NCBI GenBank assembly: GCA_963920705.1
Contig: OY987232.1
Location: 19,933,442-19,997,441 of the forward strand
Length of the DNA stretch: 64,000 nt
Origin: Odiellus spinosus
Taxonomy: Eukaryota; Arthropoda; Arachnida; Opiliones; Phalangiidae
Direction: 5' to 3'
Part shown: positions 25,284 to 38,300 of the stretch, piece by piece
How the letters are laid out: each line of letters starts with the position of its first letter
Numbering within the stretch: position 1 is the first letter of the stretch
Notes under the pieces: model-generated
The model's input: only the letters and a program-made list of their open reading frames with translations
Database searches by the model: none
What the model was told of the DNA's origin: nothing
Translations under genes and position numbers: made by a program

Positions 25284-25590
25284 CGTTAAAGGGAGAGTGA
25301 AACATAATAAAAAGCTTTTTTTTTTATCGTTTAAAAAGGCCTAATCTACCAGTAAACAAAATTACTATAAATAGGCTTAGATCCTGAATTTCTTCGCAAG
25401 TTCGCATTGATGAGTCAACAACCAATGAGCGAAGGCGAGATCTCCGTGAAACTTCCAATATCATTCGATTGACCAATCAACGCGAAGAAATTAAAGATCT
25501 CCATAAATCTAATTAAGCCTATTTAGATGGTAAGTTTTAAATTTGTTTATAAATTCTTTTACTTTGTTAGGCTGCATTCTCCCTTTAACG
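25284..25590. mobile_element. Foldback (MITE-like) element, family B, most complete copy
   Basis: The ends are CGTTAAAGGGAGAGTGAAAC on the left and its near-complement CATTCTCCCTTTAACG on the right. Inner arms pair through AATAGGCTTAGATC...GAATTTCTTCGC and GCGAAGAAATT...AAGCCTATTTAGA. Related copies lie at 53590-54035, 55300-55415 and 61965-62270. No protein is encoded. Confidence 0.85.
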
Positions 25591-26554
25591 ATAAATTTAA
25601 TCAAAAGTGAATAAATAAAACTTCATTAACCAAAAAAACATAAGTTTAAACTACAAGCAATAATTATATAAGCATAAGTAATATAAAGCTACGAAGTATG
25701 ATAGGCCCATAAAACTAATTACATCCCGGGTTTATTAGTCCATGATATACTAGACTATTACTGAATATTGCAATAACTACCATGACATGACTTAGATAAA
25801 ATTTGAATTAATATTTTATTGTTAAGCCTTGGCTGGCTATTTACTAGAAGTTCGAGTGAAACAAAGGAATAAAACCGTTAAGCCTTGGCTACAATTACTA
25901 GCATCATGGTTATAATTAAGATTTAATTATTCACTAACTTACAAGTTAGTACGAATAAATGAATGGTAAATTTTCGAGTTTGTCTTTAAATATTAAGTGA
26001 ATCGGAAGGTGGCATTAAAAATATTAACAGGGTACTTAAATATTAAGTAGTTGTCGTCTGACAGAAGAAAAAAAATATCCGAATTGTCTGGAAATATTTC
26101 ATAAATTCTAATCGAATTATGCCTATACATATCTATAACACACGTCCCCGCTTTTAACTTTCAGATTATCTCGCTTACGTAACAAAATATTCTCAGTACA
26201 GATAAAAAGGTTAAAAATTATTTTTCATATTCATTAATTCTGCCAAATTTCTCGCCTTAATTGGCGAGTGGAATACTATGACGTCATTAATGTATCATCA
26301 TGACAAAAGTTATGTTAAAATTTAAGCTCTCTAATAATAATAATACTAACTTGTCACGTGACCACTACATTATCACGAAGTCCAAAAACAACATTTTAAT
26401 TTAATTTCAAACATGACTTCCAAAGTAAGTTGTATAAGAATTGAATAATTATTCATTTTTAAGTCAGTTTGACGTTAAATAATGATAAGCCTATTTTTTT
26501 ATTTAAATTAATTACCGGTGAACAAATTTAATTAAAGATTCGGATAGAGTATGA

Positions 26555-26740
26555 CGAGAGCTTTAAAATAAAACCAATCCCGTTCAAATCGGACCATTAA
26601 TAAAGAAGTTGCGATTTTTGATGACGTCATAGAAGGGTCAAAATGGACGACGTCATTTTATAAAATCCTTCGTAACTTTCTTATTTATTGGACGATTTAG
26701 ATCGGGTTTGTTTTATATTGAAGATCAAATTGAATTTATT
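26555..26740. mobile_element. Foldback element, family D, copy 2
   Basis: Arms CGGACCATTAATAAAGAAGTT and AACTTTCTTATTTATTGGAC flank a core with GATGACGTCATAG and GACGACGTCATTT. Matches the layout of 24690-24880. Confidence 0.7.
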
Positions 26741-29313
26741 CCAAATCTAGATAAAAAATACTAATAATTAAATAACGCTTAATTACTATTAAATATTACA
26801 GCAAATGTTCTGGCCGCTTTTTAAATACTCAAATTGCATTGTAAATAATATTAATAATATTTCTGTGGTTGGAATATGCCAAAGATCGTAAAAGTTATCA
26901 TACTCAAGAAAAACCTGCTCTCGCAATTAGGAAATTTTTTAAATAATTTTCGGAAAGGTACCGAAATATTAATTAATGGTATTGTTAATGTACCAGCGGG
27001 TTTGCAAAATGACTAAAAAAACTAGTCATTTTTAGATGAAACAATTGTTGTAAGAGTTTACCCCCATGGTCCTAAGTTTTGTTTCCTAGTTTTAAGTCAA
27101 TTTTTGTGAAAAATTAAATTGACTTTACGTAACCCTTGACCCGTCGTTCTATAGTCCTTCAGCTGAAAATTGATGTTCAATTCCTAAGCATATTTTATTT
27201 ATTTAAACGAATCCCGGTGATTTCGGCACCAAATCGAAATTTTAATAATTTCATCCCAAATTTTCTATTCCTTCCAATTTGACGAGAATACTTGATTAAA
27301 AATTAATCCAAAGGTTTAATTTCGATTTTGCGTTCGTGTATTATTAAATTGTTTGATTTCAATAACCTATTCATGAGATAAATGGATTTGAATGTGTATA
27401 ATATATTTAGACCTCATATTAAAAAATTGCTTAAAATTAGTTGAACGGGCTATAGTTCGTGAAAGCGCATTTTGTAATATAAATTCTTTTTCTCATTAAA
27501 AAAAAAGTTACGAAATATGTCATTAACATTTTTTTAATATTTGCGTTTTTTATATCTAGATGGTTTTACCGGATATTTGGATGAGAAAGTAAGTTTTTGT
27601 CCCTCAAGCGGCCCGAACTCCGTCTGCCAAGGCTTAACCAACTAACGATGTCCATAAGTATTCATTTGAGATTGCGCAAGCGGGTAAAGTGTGGCGCAAT
27701 GGATTAATAGGTAATAATTTCAATCCGAAAAAAGGATAGTTGGTTCATAGAGTTTTAAAGAAGTTTTGAACCAGCCAGCTGTTTTTAATTCTTCTTTGTA
27801 AGTAAGCTCTAGGGATAAATCAAGATTAGTTTCCCAAAATCAGTTTTTAATGTATTAGAGTGAATCTCAAATTACTTCATCTATCATTTCCACTCTTACC
27901 CGTGTTATAATGTTTTTACTCCAGGTCTAAATAAACCTCTTTGAATAATCGCGTTAATTTTTAAGGTATAGCGTATATAGATGTGTTTTCGAACTTGTTT
28001 CTACGGTCAATATTTACGTGAAGTTGATTTTTCGTGTTAAATTGAGGATTTAGTTGGCCGTCAATGTTATTTCCGTTTCTATCCCTTTACCAGATTTTCT
28101 TTTTCTTCCAGATCCGGTTACTAGTTTGAACGCTCGGTGTTCATCCGGAAGCTTGAAACTGAACTGAACCAGAAAATAATTGCATGAAAGAAGGCTGTTT
28201 TCTCTTTTTTCTCTCCGGTTTACGGGCGAGAGAATGCCAGTGTTTTGTAAGTATGTTTTTCATTAGGGTTAATTTTGCTGTTTTTGAGAAGCCATTTTCG
28301 TGAGGCTTAGTTAGAAATATAGTTAGCAACGTGAGATTGTTAATTAATATTAATATATTATAGGTTTTTTTACGCGATTTATCAGCGATCGGTGTCTATT
28401 TACGAATAAAGATTGGCGATCCTTCTCAATTTCGCCTTAAAGATAAGCCGTAAGATTAAGCCTTGGCTCTCGTGAACTTTGACAGTTTTCTACATGTATT
28501 TCTTGACAATGAAATATAAGTGTCCAGCTCTAGCGTCCTCCTACCACTACGAGCAACAGATAGTCTATTAATCGTAAGTTTTTGTTTTAAAGTTTGACGT
28601 CTTGCTTTTGTAAATAACGAGAGGGTAATTATCTAATCTAATACTTAACTACAATTAGATTAATTGAGGTAGGCCTAGATCTTTGTTTTAGGATTTTGGG
28701 AATCAAATTCTATAACAGTGGGAAAATAGCCCTCTGTATCTAACTGATGTTAGTGAATTTGTATTTCAAATACATTAAATACGTTGTTTATTAATGGTAC
28801 AAGGCCAGAATTACGTTAAAGAATCAACAAAAGGCATTAGTGAATTAATTATTAAGGAAACCACCACACGATTTAATTGAGGCAATTCTTTAGGAAACTG
28901 ACCTCGCTGTTGAATAGATTTCTTTAGGTTTAATTGTGGTCCTTCACTCAGAATTATGTTTTGACACGGTGGCATTCTCACCCCAATAGAAGGAATGCTG
29001 AATTCTTGTTGATTAATGCCAATAATTTTGTTGTTTGCTTACACTACTTTCTTTTAAATAACAATTAACAATTTAAAGGGACAGAAACTGATATTCTTTT
29101 GATCAGAATACGATATTTGAGTGTAAAATTTCCTAATTTTGGTAAGACTACAATCAGAGCGGTAGTTGTAAAAACCCCCATTAATTAGTCGTAGATTTGG
29201 TTCAAGTTAAGATTAGATCAGGTTAATTTGCGTGTCATTAATTGCTGGCCCATTATTTAACGCCGATTCCTTTTAATTATTCTTTAGCGCCAGACTGTGA
29301 TAAAGTTACCAAG

Positions 29314-29352
29314 ATGAACTTGAGAAATATCTATCGGGAAATTTTACTTTAA
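29314..29352 (+). other. Short upstream ORF in the RhoGEF leader
   Basis: ATG followed by 11 codons and TAA (MNLRNIYREILL), ending 32 bases before the RhoGEF ATG at 29385. An acceptor-like tattctttag precedes 29288, so this uORF would be retained in an mRNA whose last leader exon starts there. It could dampen translation; this is inference. Confidence 0.35.
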
Positions 29353-29384
29353 GAATCTTTTGGCTGCGAAGATAATTTTTAACG

Positions 29385-32300
29385 ATGGCGGGTAAAGTAC
29401 CGTATTACTATAGCGATCTTACGGGTAAAGCGGGTGCCAAAAAAGCGGCGGAAGATCTTTTAGGAGAACTAGATCAACCACCGCCTGAAGAGAAACCTCC
29501 CATCGTCGTTCCCGAACCAATTTATAGCGAAGACCCCGAATCGGGTCTTCCTGGTTTCTACAATCCTTTACTTTCGATCGAACCTGACATTTCGATGGGA
29601 GATAGTCACGAAACGCGTCGTAAAATGTCTTTAACGCAAAAGAAAAAGAAAAAGAAGAAGAAGAAATCCGGTTACGGATCATTTTATAAACAATCAAACT
29701 CTAACGGTAACTGCGATGTTAAAAGTCCAACTCGTTCGGCTCGACTTCCGTTACCTTCCGAAAGAATTTACGGGTTTCGAACTCAGAGAAGAAATTCGGA
29801 ACCAAATTTATACGAAGAAATACCAGAGAATGTCGTAGAAGAAGGAGGAAATTCCGTTTGTTATTCGGGAAGTTTAGCCGGTTTCGCGCTTCATCATCAC
29901 AGTCAACAACAAAGGCGTAAAAGTAGCGGACCACATTATTCATCCTCAGGACGTTTACCCGAAGTTCTCGATGAAGTTCAAGAGGTTAGTTTCATTTCAT
30001 TTACGTATTTAAATAAAATTAGCTAGTTAGGTGGTGTGGATTTCAAATTTGTTCCTGAGAAAAACATCATCTGCTAAAAAGATGATTTTTTTGGGCCCAA
30101 ATCCAACTAGAAAGATTCTAGATAGGGTGAGCGAGTACTCGTTTCTTACGAGTACTCGGTACTTGTTTCATTTTTCAGTTTTTAAGCTACTCAGTGAGGA
30201 TTTTAAGTAGTTAGCCCTCAGGCTTTAAAAGTTGTTTTTTATCCTATTTGCTTAGCCGGAAGTAATTGTGATTTTGAATTGATTGTAACATATAGCAATT
30301 AATTTTTAACTTACTGTGAAAGTAGGCTTAACAATGATGCATTGAGATCATCTATATCTCGTAATTAGCCAGTCTCCAACCAATGAAACTAGTTTTAAGC
30401 ATCAAAATCAAGTGATTCTTGTTTGATTGTCTGGAGATTTGTTAAAAATTTGTTTTCAAACGATCTCAATGGATCCTTGTTAAGCCTAGTCAAGATAGTC
30501 TATAGCACGCATTTAACCAGTCTCCAACCAATCAAATTCATTGATGCTTAAGCATTTAAATAAAGTGATTCTTGTTTGATTTTCTGGAGATTTGTTAAAA
30601 ATTTGTTTTCAGACGATCCAAATGGATCCTTGTTAAGCCTACTATTCTAGTAAATTAGTGTACAAAAACTAGTTTGCTTCAGACTTCTAAAAAAAGTACA
30701 TTTATACGTGATGGGGGTTAAGTTTAGTCCTTTAACTGTCAATTTGGTTTATAGGTACATCAAAAACACGCTTTAATTTTGGAAAACCTTAATCTGGACT
30801 TTGAAACGATGCTAATGCCAGAGGGAGGTTCTCAAACATCGGAGGGTTCCGTTAACATTTCTAGTAACTTTCCCAATAAGTTGTCTCTGGGTAAAAAGAC
30901 TTCGTTAGCTTGTCATATCGGGAGTAAGGAAACAGCTAGTCAAGAGTGTCTGGTTTCTTCGACTACCCAATGGCCGACGGCTAAAATATACTCTGACCCC
31001 GTTGACGCCGTTAATCGGCACGTTAACAATTATTCCTCGAATCAATCGGAAGCTTGGAATCTCAACGCTTCTTCTTCATCGGGCGAAAACGTCTACTATC
31101 AACATCATCGTTGCCAAAGAGGTTAGTTCTTATCCAATCATATTTAAGATAGAATTACGAACGAACCAATGGCTATTTTTTCCTTCTTTTTAGTATCTTC
31201 TATTTCTTATATACGGGTTTTTCTAATTTTTCTAAAAACCAAGAAAGTATTGATAATCCAAGAACGTAATAAATAATACGTAAAACGTTCTCGGATTTCA
31301 AATTGTTTCTTGGTGGTAAAATTTATTATCAACAGCCGCTTTTTAGTTTCTGGCTTTAGTTAACTCTCGTTAATGGAATATTATTTCTATCTTAATATCT
31401 CTTAGGGCTAGTGGCGAATCAGGCTTGTTCAATGGGGTCTTTACGCTCTCTGCGGCAACAGGGGGGTTGCGAACCCCTTTACATGCTCTATGATGACGCT
31501 CATAAACACGAGCGGAACAATATTTACGCTCGTAACTCCGCAGCCCCTGGAGGTTGGTGCTGGTCTTGCGCTTTTTTTCCATTCTTTCAATCCCTTGTCT
31601 CGATAATGCACGCGCTTATGTCCTTTTCTTTATCACTCAAATATTTGTGCGCTACTTTTCTGTCTAATATTTCAACATTTTTCTTTGAAATCTGTTGGGA
31701 TGGAGTTAGATATGTGTTAGAATAAAGCCATACCATTGGTTATTTATCATAAATATTAGAAAATAGGCTTAACTGGAAAATAAGTGATTTTTTTTCCATC
31801 TTAAATGTCGTATCGCGGGATTGCCAGAGGTCCTATAATTCCTTAAAAATCCTAAAATTTAATGATTAGTACTGTAAGTTCTCTTCTGTCTCATCGCGTG
31901 ATTAGATTCCTGAATAATTTAGTCCATTTTGATTATTTAACTTAGTTAATCTGATAGGTTATTTTTTAATTCAAATATTTTGGTCAGTTTTAAATCAGTT
32001 TTAAATCGACTTAATTTTGATAAATTTTTATAATCATTATGTTTAAATTGTAGTTTAAGATCTCTTCTGTCTCGCCGTGCGTTAACATTCCCCTTAAATT
32101 TGACCTATTTTGGTCTATTTTAATTTTTGAGCACAACTCCAAACTCATTAGATACAATGACGGTGAAGATACGAAGTTCAGTCTTGTTCCAAAAAATTAA
32201 AATAGACCAAAATAGGCCAAATTTATGGGAAATTTGAATGCACGACGAGACAGACGAGATCTTAAGCTACAATTTAAACATAATCATTATAAAAATTAAT

Positions 32301-35300
32301 CAAAATTAAGTCGATTTAAAACTAATTTAAAATTGACATAAATATCTGAATTAAGAAACGTATTTGATAAACTATGTTGTATAATCAAAATGGTCTCTTG
32401 AGAATTCTAAGCACACGACGAGACTTATGATAACTTAAACTACAATTTAAATCTAATCATCATTAAATTTAATCAAAATTAAACGCTTTTATAGTTAATT
32501 AAAAAATGATATTTAGACAGTATGACAGAAAAGATATCATTTTTTCATTAACTATAAAGGCATTTAATTTTGATTAAATTTAATGATGATTAGGTTTAAA
32601 TTGTAGTTTAAGTTCTCCTCTGTCTCGTCGTATGATTAGATTAATCAAGAATTTAGTCCATTTTGATTATTTTAGATTTTCCCGTAGATCATTCCTTAAT
32701 TCAGACAGACATTTTGCCAATTTTAAAGCGATTTTAAATCGACTTAATTTAGATTAATTTTTATAATAATTATGTTTAAATTGTAGTTTAAGATCTCTTC
32801 TACCTCGTCGTACGTTAACATTCCCCGTAAATTTGACCTATCACTTATTGTCCGCTTCCTGTTCTGTAGCTAAGCTTGAGGTTAAACAAGAATCCAAGTT
32901 TTTCTTATAAAAGGCTAGTCTTACCCCTTTTGAGAATCGTCTATTTTTTGTCCTTTGAGCAGTTGATTTGACCGACGTTTAGCATGCGTGTATTATAATC
33001 GTTTTGCAATGTCTCGTGAACCGTGGGAACGTACCTTTTATCTTTAAATTAGCCGATATGGTTCCCGGGGATGACAATATATACGAAGAAGTGGATCATA
33101 TGGCGATCCACGGAGGTCATCACCACCCGGAGAACGGTCCTTGTTGTCAAGGCGAGGAATTGAGCGACCGTCTGAGCTGGAGTAGTACAAATTTCCTAGA
33201 AAACAATCTAGCTCATTCTGGGAGCGAACTCGAAGACGAAGAACCTGGTGCTAGTACACCGGGAGGTTTCGCCGCTAGAATAATTAGCCTTAAAGGGGGA
33301 AAGAAAAGAACCAAGAAGAAAGATTCCGACGTTAGTTTTTTCGGACATTAAAACAACCGTCAATTAAATCTAATTGGGTTTGTTCAATTTAAATTAAATT
33401 AGAGCATCACTAGCGGCTTTACGAGGTGGTTTTCGACGAGGAGAAAAGAATATGAACTCGAAAAGATGAATAAATTAAATATTAAACCACCAAATGGTAT
33501 GTTAAAGTAAACCATTTTGATTTTTCTAAAATTAACCATCTTCGCTTTTATTTGACAGAAGATAATTACGGAGATATTAAAATGTCTAAAAAACAAAGAC
33601 CGCCTCTGACGTTACCTCCACCAATATCTGGTTTAAATCACGAACAGGTTAAACGTCGTCTTATCGTTCAAAGTATCGTTGATAGCGAAAATAACTACGT
33701 CAATTCGTTACAAAGGCTTATAAAGGTTCGTTCTTTGATTTTTTTACAAGATTAGAGTCGTAGAAGCGTCATAGACTTGATATTGAGTCAATATTGACTT
33801 TGACACAACGTGATGGAACCTCCGATTAACTTTTATCTAAAAATGTTTGTCTATCCTTAAACTTTTGGTATTTTAGGATTACAAAAGGCCGTTAGAGGAA
33901 AGTAGCCCTCCCGTTATTAGTCCGAGTAAACTTAGTATCATGTTCTATCGAGTGGAACAAATTCTTCAGTGCCACAGTATCTTCGGAATAGCTTTAACCC
34001 AATGCGTCAGAGAATGGGATTATGCCGAAAAGATCGGAGACGTTTTCGTCGCATCGGTAAGTCAATTTTATTTGCTCTTTAGTGATGTCAGTGTCCCCCG
34101 ACTTAGCCTCGAATTCCCTTATTAATTTTAAAGATGTTTATTGTTCAACTTCTTAATTTAAAAATTCTAATCCTACAAATGCGCGTACATTAGCTTGGTT
34201 TACAACTTTCTTCTTCATTTTATGATTTTTGGATCCTCTGCTTGTGGGGTTTCTATTTCTTGTACACCTGGTCCAAATCCCTGATCTTGTACAGTTTGCG
34301 CTTCCTGGCTTTGTCCAAATTCTGTCCCTCGACCAGTTAGTCCAAATTCTGTCCCTCGACCAGTTAGTCCAAATTCTGTCCCTCGACCAGTTAGTCCAAA
34401 TTCTGTCCCTCGACCAGTTAGTCCAAATTCTGTCCCTCGACCAGTTTGTCCAAATTCTGTCCCTCGACCAGTTTGTCCAAATTCTGTCCCTCGACCAGTT
34501 TGTCCAAATTCTGTCCCTCGACCAGTTTGTCCAAATTCTGTCCCTCGACCAGTTTGTCCAAATTCTGTCCCTCGACCAGTTTGTCCAAATTCTGTCCCTT
34601 GATCAGTTTGTCGACCCATCCCTTGACCAGTTTGCCAGCCTGTTCTTTGACCAGTTTGTCGTCGCATACCCAGACCAGTTTGTCTTCCCATACCTTGACC
34701 GGTTTGTCGCCCGGTCCCTTGATCAGTTTGTCTGGCTGTCCCTTGATCAGTTTGTCTGGCTGTCCCTTGATCAGTTTGTCTGGCTGTCCCTTGATCAGTT
34801 TGTCTGGCTGTCCCTTGATCAGTTTGTCTGGCTGTCCCTAGATCAGTTTGTCCTTCAGTCCCTTGACCAATTAGTCCATCTGTCCCTAGATTGCCTTGTC
34901 CTTCAGTCCCTTGACCAATTAGTCCATCTGTCCCTAGATTGCCTTGTCCTTCAGTCCCTTGACCAATTAGTCCATCTGTCCCTAGATTGGTTTGTCCTTC
35001 AGTCCCTTGACCAATTAGTCCATCTGTCCCTAGATTGCCTTGTCCTTCAGTCCCTTGACCAATTAGTCCATCTGTCCCTAGATTGGTTTGTCCTTCAGTC
35101 CCTTGACCAATTAGTCCATCTGTCCCTAGATTGCCTTGTCCTTCAGTCCCTTGACCAATTAGTCCATCTGTCCCTAGATTGGTTTGTCCTTCAGTCCCTT
35201 GACCAATTAGTCCATCTGTCCCTTGGTCAATTTGCGCATCTGACCCTAGTTCACTTTGCTGTTCCTCTCCTTGCACTATAAATAGTATAATTAGTATTTT

Positions 35301-38300
35301 AAATTTGTTTTAAATTTAATTTACATTACTTACCTACAAACATAGCCATGACAAATACTACGCAAATCTAATAATAAAAGAAAATACAAATTAGAAATAA
35401 ATTGCCATAAAATTTATTACTAAAGGTCAGGAAAGTTTAAAATTAGACCTAAAAGGTTAAGGAAGTTTAACATTTGGCCTTTAAAGGTCAGGAAAGTTTA
35501 AAATTCTTCCTATTTAGGTCAGGAAAGTTTGAAAATAGATTAAAAATCATTTTAAATTTAAAATTCTACGAAATGGTCAGGAAACTTTAAAATTTCACCA
35601 AAAAAGATCAGGAAAGATAAAAATTTGACCAAAAAAGGTCAGGAAAGTTTAAAATTTGACCAAAAGACCATAAAATAGATTAAATTTAGATGAAATAGCA
35701 ATTCTAGATAAAAATGGACAAAATGGTCATGAATTCTAAAGTATTCCAAAAAAGGTCAGGAAAATTAATCAAAAAATTTCTACTCACAATTTTGAAGCGC
35801 ATACTTAAAGATGTTTTCTTACTCTTTAAAATCAAATAATTGTAAATAAAAATTCAAACACCAGTCAGCTTTTATATAGTTAGCGAAAAAACAAATTCTT
35901 GGGAATATTTAGGTCGAAATTGATACGGATAATATCCCATATTATTCTAATATAACTCGGTAGTACTTAAATGTTGGCAGATATGGACAATTTCAGATGA
36001 TTTACAAGTTTACCAAAAAATATCCGATTTCAAAATACTTCTATCAGAATGACTCCCCAATTTTAACACAAAAAGCAATTAGGCGCAGCGCAACTGTTTA
36101 GAATCCTTGCAATCTTGATATTATCTTTTTAATAGTCATTTATTTTGACTATTAATTTAATCACAATCGATTATTTTTAATCATAATTTTTATTTTTAAT
36201 CATAATTATTATTTTTAATCAATCCTTTAATCTTAATCACAATCTTTTAATCTTAATCACAATCTTTTAATCTTAATCACAATCTTTTAATCTTAATCAC
36301 AATCTTTTAATCTTAATCACAATCTTTTAATCTTAATCACAATCTTTTAATCTTAATCACAGTCTTTTAATCTTAATCACAGTCTTTTATTAATTTTAAT
36401 CTCAATCTAACCAATTTTAATCGCAATTTAAATTACACGTAAGAATTATTCGTCGTTTAAACTGAATAGTTAAAAAGTTTAGGTTTAATTTTGTTTTCTA
36501 GTTTTCGAAAGCGATGGTGCTAGATATTTACAGCGATTTCATCAACAATTTTTCCATGGCAATGGATACTGCCAAACAGGCTTCGAAAAATAAATCAGCT
36601 TTTGCCGAATTTTTAAAGGTTCGATAAAATCTTAAATCTTTAAAAATTCGAGGCATTAAAATTAATTAATTTTAATTATAAAAATTAATTAAAATTAGGC
36701 GAAACAAGTTACTAGTCCAGATAGATTATCATTTTTTGGTTTAATGGTGAAACCAGTTCAAAGATTTCCGCAATTCATATTGCTTTTGCAGGTAATTAAT
36801 TAATTAAATTAATTAATTAATTAATTACGTTGCAATGGAGTTTGATTCTTCTTGCGCGTTAGGATCTTTTAAAACACACTCCCGGTGGTCATCACGATCG
36901 TATGTCATTACAATTAGCCCTGACGCAGTTAGAACTCTTAGCGGACACTCTCAACGAGCGGAAAAGGGAATCCGAACAATATCACGCCGTCAGGGAAGTT
37001 ATGAAACATTTGGGAAATAAATTTGCTCTCAAATCACTCAGTGACGGTCATCACTTTTTACTCAGACAAGATGACGTCATTCAGTTGGTGAGCCGAATAC
37101 TTTAAAGATCCATTTCTTCTTACGCTTCATTTGTCTTTGCTTTTCTTCGCTCTGTGGCTCATAATTATTTAAATTATTAGATTAGATAATTAAGGTTTGA
37201 GTCTAAAGATTTTCAGATTTTAGTCCAAATGTGGTGTAAAGATAGTAAGATTTTTGTAATCATCTTAATTTGATAATTAGTTGGATAGTTGTTTAATTAG
37301 GCAAATAGATAATTGGTAATTATAATTTTACTGTAACATACATTATTACATAGTTCATAGATAATTAGATAATCAGATTTAATAATTATAAGTAGATAAT
37401 TTAATAATTTATAAAAGTATTTATATTTAAGAAGATAATTGGATAATTAATTGGCAAATAATTAATGCGCTTTTATCTAACATGAAACTTTTACGCTTTC
37501 TTAATGCTTCTTAATTACGGACTGAGGTAATCTTCCCTTAATCCATCTCCATTTTCGTTAATTTTGATTAAAATCACTAACGAATGTACTTATCTCGCTT
37601 AATCCTCAGGATATGGACCAGAATGGAATGGTCATCAAGTCAAAAAGTCGTAGAATTTATCTTCTGAATGATCTTCTAGTCTGCGTATCAGTTTCCCCCA
37701 GGTATTTAAAGTTAAATTACACATCCGCCAAGGCTTAGATATTTTAGCCAAGGCTTAAACTGTCGATATTTTAGCCAAGGCTTAGCTATGGTTCTTTAAC
37801 TAAAGCGTAGAAATTTTATCATAAACTTAAATCTTAGGTCTACGGATGGCGTGAATTCGACTGAAAGATTTAGTTTGAAGTGGGCAGTCCCTTTGAACGA
37901 AGTTGAAGTTGAGGAGGACGTAGCTCCAGCCACCAAAAATTTAATGGCTGTTTCTGGTCGAACGAGAAACGCTCCAAACAGATCGAGTTCCGGTTCCCTC
38001 GGAGAAAGAAACTCCGGTTCCTTAGCGGTTCAGGCTTTATATGATGACCTTAGCGACCTCGTGCATGACCTGGAAGTCATGAGTAGGATTAGTTCCCTCG
38101 TGGGAACGCTCAGAAGACCGTATCCCGTAAGTCAGACACGCTTTTACATAGAAATGAGTCCAAAATGTAACGGGTGTGCTTTAGGGTTTATCGAATAATA
38201 CGGTTCAAGAAGTTTCGTTGAGTATCCAAGAAGGTATTAGGAAAAAAGACGACGAGATCACGTTGCTGGACAGTTGTTGCCTTCAATTGGTTCTTCCGGT

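Larger units (their letters stand above)
23818..29313. other. Spacer between AhR and the RhoGEF
   Basis: No coding exon supported. It contains foldbacks at 24690, 25284 and 26555, CRE octamers at 24323, 24758, 26279 and 26622, and four copies of the GCCAAGGCTTA motif (25822, 25878, 27625, 28456). Part of the right end is likely RhoGEF 5' leader. Confidence 0.6.

Noticed and set aside
29419..29943. Two - strand ORFs over the first RhoGEF exon
   Set aside because: Shadows of the + strand coding exon, which has family-consistent continuation through 19 exons.
34229..35281. A 350-codon + strand ORF across the minisatellite
   Set aside because: It is the complement of the - strand repeat coding sequence. 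It has no signal peptide, splice or unique ends on the + strand, and it would lie in the host intron; open only because the units are multiples of three.
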